Assembly: GCF_025244745.1 (NCBI RefSeq)
Contig: NZ_CP104213.1
Coordinates: 358,501 to 422,500 of the forward strand
From: Deinococcus rubellus
Lineage (GTDB): Bacteria > Deinococcota > Deinococci > Deinococcales > Deinococcaceae
Direction of reading: 5' to 3'
Length of the DNA stretch: 64,000 bases
Below are positions 56,657 through 64,000 of the stretch, piece by piece. The notes beneath the pieces were generated by a model. The model was not told the origin of the DNA. It did not search any database and saw nothing but the letters and a program-made list of their open reading frames with translations. A program made the position numbers and the translations under genes. The first letter of the stretch is position 1, and each line of letters begins with the position of its first letter.

Positions 56657-58158
56657 GTATCTGATTAGCGAGTTGTCCTGGTTCAACAGCGCAGGGACAT
56701 CAGCATACCAACGGGATCCTGACCACGCAGGCGGGCGGTTTCCACCGTCGACTTGATGCGCATGTACGTGGTGGCTCCCCGTGCATTTTTACTGCACTGC
56801 GAGACTTTCCTGGCCATGACCACGGTTCTGAGACTGCGTTCGGCAGCATTGTTGGTCGGTGGAATTTCCGGATCCGACAGGAACAGCAGCACCCTTTCAC
56901 GAAGGTGCTGTTCTAGAATCCCCAGGCGCAGCCGCTCGTTGGCCTTGGTCTTCAAGGGTGCACGCATCAGCACCTTTTCCAGGCGCAGGGTGAGGGACTC
57001 ACCCTGCTGCCGATATTCTTCCCGGGTACACCATCCCTCGTCATAGCGCCGATGGAGCTTGATCCCGTCGCGGAACACCTGCGCCAGTCGGAGGCCGTAT
57101 TCGTGTCCTCGACCGGGCCGCTGTTGTTCTCCGGCAGCGACCTCATCCGCGTTGCGGATGAGATGCGCCAGGCACTTCTGCTGCCTGACCTGATCGAGGT
57201 TCTTGCTGTCATAAACCTTGAATCGGTCGCAGACCAGTATGCCTTGGAAGGCGTCGCCCAGGACCTTTCGAAGCTCGATGTTGGTGTGCTGGTGGTTGGC
57301 GGTGAACAGCACGGTCTGGGCGCAACGGAAGGTGCTGACCCAGGCTTGACTGGTGCTGATCCGCCAGCCGGTATCGTCATGATGCACAAACGCGGCCGCG
57401 CGCAGATCAGCTTCCAGGGTCTGAACATGGGCTGCCAGGGGGCCTGCATCCTCAGCCAGCCGCTGTGCGTCCTGGGTCACTGCGCCCTGCGTGATGCGAA
57501 TTCCGGTCGTCAACTGGAGCACCCGTGGCAACCGGCGCTGTGGGAGGCCGATTTCATGGTGCAGCACCTGAAGGCTGGCCTTCAGGCGTGGTCCGCAGCG
57601 GTGAGCCGTTGCCCCATATTGATCTGCTGCCAGGTCAGGATGCACGCCGCGCACCGTGCCACCACACGCAGGACACACCATCACCGGAACGTGATATTCC
57701 GTGAGCTGCTGAGCGCGCTCAGCAGCGAGTTCGGTGATCCAAGCTTTGTCCTGGCGCTTGAAGAGCAATTTGCCGCTGAATCCGCAAGCAGCGCAGGTAT
57801 TTGGCGCACTGACCTCGATCACTTGAGTGATCTGTTCGGGTGTCGGTGCCTGCTTGTACGTGAAAAGCCCCTCTCCCGCACGGCGTCCTGGGGGTTTGGG
57901 ATCAGCTTTACGGGTTTCACGACTGTGCGGTGCCGCGTACTTGCGGCTCTTACGCTCAAGGTCTTCAAGGCGCTTCTTCAGGCGTGCATTCTCAGCTTTG
58001 AGCGCGCGGTTTTCGGCTTCCAGCCGCTCGAACCGCTGAGCCTGCTGGCGGATAATCTCCAGCAGCTCCTGCTCCCTCAACGTCCCAGTCATCCACCACA
58101 GCTTAACGGCAGCACCCCCGTCCTTGGACGGGGGTGCTGGGGGCCGCTAATCAAATAC
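56657..58158. mobile_element. IS66-family insertion sequence (tnpC-only, ISBst12-like), 1502 bp
   Basis: Ends GTATCTGATTAGCG (56657-56670) and CGCTAATCAAATAC (58145-58158) are inverted with one mismatch. Both sides carry GAATTACC, the 8-bp duplication typical of IS66. Only tnpC is present; tnpA and tnpB are absent, as in the ISBst12 subgroup, so the copy looks complete. It interrupts the polymerase gene at its start codon. A perfect GC-rich hairpin (CAGCACCCCCGTCC/GGACGGGGGTGCTG) lies between tnpC and the right end. Confidence 0.9.
56683..58092 (-). CDS. tnpC: IS66-family transposase TnpC
   Basis: 469 residues. The N-terminal coiled coil (ALKAENARLKKRLEDLERKS) is followed by a zinc-binding region (CAACGFSGK and VCPACGG). 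The DDE catalytic core reads AAFVHHDDTGW, LVCDRFKVYDS and PPTNNAAERSLRTVVMARKV. Full length for this family and without frameshift, so the element may be active. It is encoded opposite to the gene it interrupts. Confidence 0.95.
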   Translation of the reverse strand: MTGTLREQELLEIIRQQAQRFERLEAENRALKAENARLKKRLEDLERKSRKYAAPHSRETRKADPKPPGRRAGEGLFTYKQAPTPEQITQVIEVSAPNTCAACGFSGKLLFKRQDKAWITELAAERAQQLTEYHVPVMVCPACGGTVRGVHPDLAADQYGATAHRCGPRLKASLQVLHHEIGLPQRRLPRVLQLTTGIRITQGAVTQDAQRLAEDAGPLAAHVQTLEADLRAAAFVHHDDTGWRISTSQAWVSTFRCAQTVLFTANHQHTNIELRKVLGDAFQGILVCDRFKVYDSKNLDQVRQQKCLAHLIRNADEVAAGEQQRPGRGHEYGLRLAQVFRDGIKLHRRYDEGWCTREEYRQQGESLTLRLEKVLMRAPLKTKANERLRLGILEQHLRERVLLFLSDPEIPPTNNAAERSLRTVVMARKVSQCSKNARGATTYMRIKSTVETARLRGQDPVGMLMSLRC

Positions 58159-58166
58159 GAATTACC
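58159..58166. repeat. Right 8-bp target duplication of the IS66-family element
   Basis: GAATTACC, identical to 56649-56656. Confidence 0.92.
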
Positions 58167-58186
58167 TACCCCTTACCCCTGAGGGT

Positions 58187-59629
58187 TTGGATGTCCTTGT
58201 CTCCAAATCCTTCCGAGAAGCCCTCCGCTCTGAGTTCCAAATCTGTACCCCTGAGGATTGGTTCTTCCTCGCTTACCTCCTGTTCGGTTCCTTCCGAGAT
58301 GAAGATAACGGGGCGGCAGTTGTGGATAGAACCTCTGTGGCCGACCTGTTTAGAGTTGACCGAAAGTTCATTCCTCAAGGTCTCTTTAAGTCAAAATTTT
58401 TAATGGATGGATTTGCGGTCCGAACGGGTTTGCGACTTCACCTCACTGCTTCTGATTCCCGTACGGGCACAGCTCGCACCGGAAGAATTGTATTCAGCGA
58501 ACAACTTCAGACTCTTTTCGAGCAGTGCCAAATTCAGCAAGATGAAATGGTCTACTTCATCTCTGGGAAGCTATTCTCCGAGCGTGAGGAACAACGCCGC
58601 CGACTACTCCGTGCTGAGACTCGTGCTGGCTTTCCCTTGCTTTCTCGGCCAAACGCTGAAATTGGAAAAGCGCTAAACCATACACCACCAAAGAGTTTCG
58701 CGCCCTTTGCAAATCGTCTTCCACAGGCTCAAGCTTTTGTTCAGGCTGAGATGAGTGCTGCCAAGCTAAGGGCCGACAAGAAGGGTGTCGAAAAATGGAC
58801 TTCTCAACTCCGAATTCTCTCCTCGCTCTCCACCTTCTTCCCTCCCACGTACAAGCAGGTACGTAACTCCGAGCGTCTCTTCACGGTGGGTGACTCTGCC
58901 GCCTACCTCTCCTCAGATGTCCGCGACATCCTTTTCTCGGGTACTTGGTCAGCGGATTTGAGTAACGCGCATCTCGTGATTGCGGCGCGACTGTGGGGAC
59001 TGGATGACCTGTTGAACCTTATCGAAGAAGAGGGAAGTATATGGCCTCATCTGATGGGAGAACTTCAGCTCCCAATCGAGAAAAAACCCGAATTAAAAAA
59101 AGTTATCTATGCGACGGTATATGGGAAACCAGTCACTCAACTGAAGGGGCAAATCACCCGTGATTTGGGGAAAGAGGTCACAGGGCGTTATATGGCACTG
59201 CCCATGACGGCAACCCTACTCGAAGGAAGGGAGCGCCATATGGAGGGCATTCGCACCTGCGGAGGTATCACGGATGCTTATGGCAACTTCTATGACCTAG
59301 ACAGTACAGGCATAAAGGCGAGAAAGGGAAGGAAGGGGCAAGAGCCGAGAAAGGTAGAGGGGGAAAAGGCAGTGGGAGAAAGAGCAGTCCGTACACTTCT
59401 TTCTCATGAAGTCGGCAGCTATGAATTCAGAGTGATGTCCGCCGCCGCAGATGTCATTCACGGGTCAAATGGACAGGCGTGGATACCACTTTGGCTTCAC
59501 GACGGTATCTATGTGAAATTCCGAGATACGGGGCGGGTAGAAAGTTGGAAACTCAAAATTACTGAAGCCGTATCTCTTGAGGCTGCCAAACACAGAATGC
59601 CTCTGAAGCTGGTCTGGGAAGAAGTCTGA
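58187..59629 (+). CDS. Family-A DNA polymerase-like protein; start region interrupted by an IS
   Basis: The open frame encodes 480 residues. The C-terminal ~260 follow the PolA palm: DVRDILFSGTWSADLSNAHL matches the run-up and motif A (SADYSQIEL in Pol I), LKKVIYATVYGKPVTQL matches motif B (K-x3-F/Y-x3-YG), and WIPLWLHDGIYVKF matches motif C (VHDE becomes LHDG). No 3'-5' or 5'-3' exonuclease is present; the first ~200 residues are unrecognised. Removing the IS restores a continuous frame from TTG 56647, 9 nt after AGGAGGT, adding about 11 residues (LNYLPLTPEGL). The present copy has lost that start and RBS and could only use a weaker one such as TTG 58187. Family assignment is by eye. Confidence 0.65.
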   Translation: MDVLVSKSFREALRSEFQICTPEDWFFLAYLLFGSFRDEDNGAAVVDRTSVADLFRVDRKFIPQGLFKSKFLMDGFAVRTGLRLHLTASDSRTGTARTGRIVFSEQLQTLFEQCQIQQDEMVYFISGKLFSEREEQRRRLLRAETRAGFPLLSRPNAEIGKALNHTPPKSFAPFANRLPQAQAFVQAEMSAAKLRADKKGVEKWTSQLRILSSLSTFFPPTYKQVRNSERLFTVGDSAAYLSSDVRDILFSGTWSADLSNAHLVIAARLWGLDDLLNLIEEEGSIWPHLMGELQLPIEKKPELKKVIYATVYGKPVTQLKGQITRDLGKEVTGRYMALPMTATLLEGRERHMEGIRTCGGITDAYGNFYDLDSTGIKARKGRKGQEPRKVEGEKAVGERAVRTLLSHEVGSYEFRVMSAAADVIHGSNGQAWIPLWLHDGIYVKFRDTGRVESWKLKITEAVSLEAAKHRMPLKLVWEEV

Positions 59630-59668
59630 GCAGAGGTCTTTACCTCTACTCTATTTCGGATTAGTTAT

Positions 59669-60556
59669 TTATAGTCTGTCAACTGGGGAGAATCGAAGAT
59701 GTGCTGTCTTGAGATCATCATCTAGGAACGTCACGTAGCGCCGCGTCATCTCCAAGTTGGTATGCCCCATGATCTGCTGCAAGGTGAACACATCACCACC
59801 GTTCCTGAGAAACTCAACGGCAAATCCTCTACGGAAGGCGTGTGGGGCGGTATCTTCTCGCTTCATCCCCTGAGACTTCCCAAGCTTCATCAATCGAATT
59901 CCAACTCCACTTTTCGTAAGTTGTTGTCCAGTGCGGCTGAGGAAGACATGTCTCACTCCAGCATGATTAGGCTTCCTCTCCTTACGGAGATAGTTAGTAA
60001 TAGTCTGCATAGTTTTGGCTCCAATTGGCACGAACCTTTCCTTACTCCCCTTACCCATCACCCTGAGCAAACCTCTATCGAAGAGCAAATCCTCAAGTCT
60101 CAGCTCTGTGAGTTCCTGAAGGCGTATCCCAGTGTCAAATAGGGTGAGGACTAAGGCAATGTCTCTGCTCGGCTGCTCTGATGTCTTACAGGAGGAAAGG
60201 AACTGCTTCACTCTCTCGTTTGTGACCGTAGGGTGTCGCTCTCTGGGCAGGGAAGGTAAGCCAAGACGTTTCGCTGGATTATTCGTGATGAGTTCCTCGT
60301 CTGAGGCCCAATTGAACAATGCTCGTACGGCCCTCCCGTGTCCATGAATCCCACCCGGAGCTAACCCTTTTTCTTCAAGGGAAAGCAGGAATCCACGCAG
60401 GTGGAGGACAGAGAGAGTGGAATGCTCCAATCTATGCTCAGCGAGGTAGCGCCCAAAAACCCGCTGGGTACACTCGTAATACTTCATCGTGGCCTTGCTT
60501 CTGCGCTTGACTTTGAGGTGGTAGAAAAACTGCTGCCAGAGTTCATCGGTGGTCAT
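59669..60556 (-). CDS. Tyrosine recombinase (phage-type integrase)
   Basis: 295 residues. The SAM-like core-binding domain (MKYYECTQRVFGRYLAEHRL) precedes the catalytic domain: Arg I in LFDTGIRLQELTELR, Lys in VMGKGSKERFVPIG, His/Arg II in APHAFRRGFAVEFL, His III in QQIMGHTNLEMTRRY, with the nucleophile Tyr in RRYVTF. AAAGGAG lies 7 nt before ATG 60556. Located directly beside the intact tRNA-Leu, it is the natural candidate for catalysing integration and excision of this island. Confidence 0.94.
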   Translation of the reverse strand: MTTDELWQQFFYHLKVKRRSKATMKYYECTQRVFGRYLAEHRLEHSTLSVLHLRGFLLSLEEKGLAPGGIHGHGRAVRALFNWASDEELITNNPAKRLGLPSLPRERHPTVTNERVKQFLSSCKTSEQPSRDIALVLTLFDTGIRLQELTELRLEDLLFDRGLLRVMGKGSKERFVPIGAKTMQTITNYLRKERKPNHAGVRHVFLSRTGQQLTKSGVGIRLMKLGKSQGMKREDTAPHAFRRGFAVEFLRNGGDVFTLQQIMGHTNLEMTRRYVTFLDDDLKTAHLRFSPVDRL

Positions 60557-60648
60557 CACACGACTCCTTTTGGCGTTGCTTTGGCTACTTGGAGAGCGAA
60601 CGACTACAGCGTAGTGCGTTCAAAGTCCGATCAGCAGACTCATGCCCA

Positions 60649-60680
60649 AAAAGAAAAAACCCCGCCCTGAGACGAGGTTG
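60649..60680 (-). terminator. Island-borne terminator for the reconstituted tRNA-Leu
   Basis: On the minus strand AACCTCGTC-TCAG-GGCGGGGTT (9 bp with T.G pairs) is followed by TTTTCTTTTT. It belongs to the island and substitutes for the displaced chromosomal terminator near 54,630. Confidence 0.75.
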
Positions 60681-60685
60681 TTTGC

Positions 60686-60754
60686 CTGTTCTGGTGCCGA
60701 GAACGGGACTTGAACCCGTATGCCGTGAAGCGTTCGATTTTAAGTCGAGTGCGT
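60686..60754 (-). repeat. attR: 69-bp direct repeat within the intact tRNA-Leu
   Basis: Identical to 54646-54714. It supplies the 3' part of the functional tRNA-Leu. Confidence 0.92.
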
Positions 60755-60776
60755 CTACCGATTCCGCCATCCCGGC
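60692..60776 (-). tRNA. tRNA-Leu (anticodon TAA)
   Basis: 85 nt with encoded CCA. Acceptor GCCGGGA pairs with TCTCGGC, the anticodon loop presents TAA (CTTAAAA), a long variable arm (CGCTTCACGGCA region) marks class II, and the T-arm GGG-TTCAAGT-CCC is intact. The 3' part comes from the integrated island. A -10 box TATACT lies at 60791-60796 on the minus strand. Confidence 0.95.
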
Positions 60777-60790
60777 CTAACCAGAGGCGC

Positions 60791-60796
60791 AGTATA
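60791..60796 (-). promoter_or_regulatory. -10 box (TATACT) of tRNA-Leu
   Basis: TATACT on the minus strand, 14 nt before the tRNA 5' end. The -35 is weak (TTCGCC, 16-nt spacer). Confidence 0.55.
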
Positions 60797-61070
60797 GCGC
60801 GGCCTGGGCAGCGGCGAAACGCTGCCTTGAGCCGCCATTCATTTTTGCAGATGCTGTGAAGATGCCTGGCTTTCAACTGGTCAGAAAGGCGTCAGACAGC
60901 GGGTTTTCGGCGCTGAGGTGCGGGCGGGTGGGCTGCACCGAATCTCCATTCTTCCTGCACCGGGCCTGCGAGGACGCGGCGCATTCTTTGTTCAAGGCCG
61001 GGGAGCAGGAAGCCCGCCCAGAACGAAAGTCCAACTCTACTCGCCCCCGATTCCTCCAAGGAGAACCACC

Positions 61071-61481
61071 ATGCGTAAGTCCCTGTTGACCGCCCTGACC
61101 CTGAGCGCTGCCCTGAGCTTCGCGCCCGCTGCCTTCGCCTCGGCCCAGATGATCACCCAAGCGCCGATCAGCGCTGCCGCCTACAGCCCGCTCTACACCG
61201 AGTCGGACTGGATGACCCTGAGTGTACCGGTAGGCGCACTGGGCGGCACCATTCCCAGCGATCTGGCCCTCAGCGCTTCCGGGTTGCCGGACGGCACCAG
61301 TATCACCCTCTCCGGCGTCTCGCAGGTCGGCAACGAGGCCGTGCTGACCGTCTCGGTGGCGCGCAGCGACACGACCCAGGCCGTGAACGCGACGGCCCTG
61401 ATCAAACTGACCTCCGGCGACAAGACCCTGACCAGCTTTAACGTGCCGGTGGTGGGTGTGGCCTACGCTGGCAGCTTCTGA
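61071..61481 (+). CDS. Small secreted protein, unknown
   Basis: 136 residues from ATG 61071 with AAGGAG 8 nt upstream. The signal peptide (KSLLTALTLSAALSFAPAAF) ends at an AFA-SA site. The mature ~110 residues are Ser/Thr/Val-rich and beta-like (WMTLSVPVGALGGTIPSDLA, GNEAVLTVSVARSDTTQAVN). No family recognised. A strong RBS and a terminator suggest a well-expressed envelope or secreted protein. Confidence 0.65.
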   Translation: MRKSLLTALTLSAALSFAPAAFASAQMITQAPISAAAYSPLYTESDWMTLSVPVGALGGTIPSDLALSASGLPDGTSITLSGVSQVGNEAVLTVSVARSDTTQAVNATALIKLTSGDKTLTSFNVPVVGVAYAGSF

Positions 61482-61506
61482 GCGCTGGACAGCAAAACAT
61501 AAGCGA

Positions 61507-61545
61507 GAGGGGCAGGGAGACAAGATTCTCCTGCCCCTCTTTTTC
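61507..61545 (+). terminator. Rho-independent terminator of the small secreted gene
   Basis: AGAGGGGCAGG and CCTGCCCCTCT pair over 11 bp, followed by TTTTCTT. Confidence 0.85.
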
Positions 61546-61584
61546 TTCAATTGGCTTCAATTGGGTTGAATTGGCACCGTATTC

Positions 61585-63092
<1,508 letters not shown>

Positions 63093-63096
<4 letters not shown>

Positions 63097-64000
63097 GAAG
63101 AGGGAGCGCCGGAATCGGTGCGGCCTGGCTGGGCAGCAGGTGTCTGCCGGGCCGGGCGGCCCAGGGTATTGACCAGCAACACGCCGAGCAGTGCCACCCC
63201 CCCTCCGATCAGCGAGATCTGCCCCGGCACCTCGCGCAGCCACAGCCAGGCGATCAGGGTGGCCAGCACCGGGCTGACGAACAGAAAACTGGTGGTCGTG
63301 CTGGCGCTCACCCGGGAGAGGGCCACCGTCCAGGTCAGATAGGCGAGCGCCGAGGGAAAGATACCCAGGTAAATGACTGCCAGGTGGGCGCTGAGCGGTG
63401 CGGCCCGCAGTTCGCCGACAAAGCCTGGCAGAAAGATCAGCATGGGAAGGCTGCCCAGCAGCAGACTCCAGACCGTGAAGTCCAGCGGTTTCATCCGTCT
63501 CAGAAGGGGCCGCTGAAACACGAAATAGATGCTGGTGAACACGGCGGCCAGCAGGATCAGCACGGCCCCGCCGGTAAACGCCACGCCCTGTCCGCGCCCC
63601 AGCACGATCAGCAGCACGCCGCCCAGACTGACGAAGGTGCCGAGCCAGCCCAGCTGGGTCAGTCGTTCTCCGGCAAAGCGGGTGGCGATCAGCGCCGTGA
63701 TGACTGGCCCCGCCGCGATGATCAGACTGGCCGTCCCGGCGGGCACGCTCTGCTCGCCGTAATTGAGCAGTGTGTGATACAGGGTGATGCCGCACAGCGA
63801 CAGCCCGAAAATCCGCAGGGCGTCGGCCCGGCTGGGCAGCGGCAACCGGACCTTCAGGGCGTAGACGCCCAGCACCAGGGAGGCCACCAGAAAGCGGTAG
63901 AGCGTCAGGTGTCCCGGCGAAAACGCTTCCAGCCCGGCCCGGATGCCTGCGAACGCTGAGGCCCAGAACACCAGCGTCAGGCCGATGGCTCCCAGGCTAA
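63093..64000 (-). CDS. EamA/DMT-family transporter, partial (5' end outside window)
   Basis: 302 codons visible. The frame stays open past the GTG at 63971 to the window edge, reading [20 protein letters not shown], a typical first EamA helix, so the true start is further right. Ten hydrophobic segments in two EamA repeats can be followed, including [37 protein letters not shown] and [20 protein letters not shown] in repeat 1, and [20 protein letters not shown] in repeat 2. Likely a metabolite exporter. Its stop overlaps the ABC fusion gene, so the two are cotranscribed. Confidence 0.85.

Larger units (their letters stand above)
54646..60754. mobile_element. Integrative element in tRNA-Leu(TAA), about 6.0 kb
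   Basis: The element is bounded by a 69-bp direct repeat (offset 6,040 bp), with a tyrosine recombinase gene next to the intact tRNA. Its cargo is a 90-aa unknown protein, an Mrr nuclease, a polymerase-like gene and an IS66-family insertion. Non-coding parts are clearly more AT-rich than the rest of the window, pointing to foreign origin. There is no capsid, relaxase or conjugation gene, so it moves with help or is a remnant. About 1.5 kb is the later IS insertion, leaving about 4.5 kb of original element. Confidence 0.9.

Noticed and set aside
56657..58158. IS66 element as a broken copy because tnpA and tnpB are missing
   Set aside because: Ends and 8-bp duplication are intact and the tnpC-only layout is normal for the ISBst12 subgroup.
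63097..63795. N-terminal extension of the ABC fusion gene frame
   Set aside because: This part is out of frame within the EamA transporter gene, and the ATGA overlap at 63093-63096 gives a clear start.

Overview
The window is high-GC bacterial DNA, densely coded on both strands. It looks like a Deinococcus chromosome or a close relative. The evidence is the gene content (LipA/LipB, AlkA-type glycosylase, PhoB/PhoR/PhoU, class A PBP, a two-CBM41 pullulanase) and many starts with a TANNNT -10 box only 6-10 nt upstream, the arrangement of leaderless mRNAs described in Deinococcus. No species can be named from this alone.

Layout. 1-5.5 kb: the 5' part of an HsdR-N-like gene, a secreted pullulanase and a ClC antiporter. 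5.6-11.7 kb: a sugar operon with an RbsA/RbsC/RbsB-type importer, a TIM-barrel isomerase and a Gfo/Idh/MocA oxidoreductase, behind a LacI-type palindrome. 11.8-17.5 kb: a degenerate receiver protein, an FAD dehydrogenase, a pair of small acidic paralogues (one without a normal start codon) and a repeat-rich FRPREDRG protein. 17.4-27 kb: housekeeping and small genes (HAD, MFS, CDP-alcohol phosphotransferase, SDRs, NUDIX, YbaY-like, AlkA-like, Crp-like, DEAD-box helicase). 27.3-29.2 kb: tRNA-Trp, an MFS pump behind a perfect hairpin, and a 151-bp MITE inserted exactly at a stop codon. 29.2-42 kb: MBL hydrolase, phoB-phoR-phoU, fadD, a CheY-like regulator, PBP1A, a large PAS/GAF/GGDEF/EAL protein, ispF and trmL. 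42-51.4 kb: lipoprotein subtilase, then a minus-strand operon rpiR - sugar-binding protein - two permeases - nagZ-type GH3 (amino-sugar or muropeptide uptake), a leishmanolysin-like protease and a CPT-like kinase. 51.4-54.6 kb: a small hypothetical gene, lipB-lipA and truA.

The most unusual region is 54,646-60,754: a compact integrative element in tRNA-Leu(TAA), bounded by a 69-bp direct repeat. It carries a tyrosine recombinase, an Mrr-type restriction endonuclease, a small unknown protein and a divergent protein that I read as a minimal family-A DNA polymerase (recognisable motifs A, B and C, no exonuclease). An IS66-family element of the tnpC-only kind, with a perfect 8-bp target duplication, has landed on the start codon of the polymerase gene and cut it from its Shine-Dalgarno sequence. 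An AT-rich stretch with a DnaA-box-like 9-mer lies just upstream. Together these suggest an element that may replicate after excision while carrying a defence nuclease.

After the island come a small secreted protein, an ABC importer protein in which ATPase and permease are one polypeptide, and an EamA transporter that runs off the right edge.
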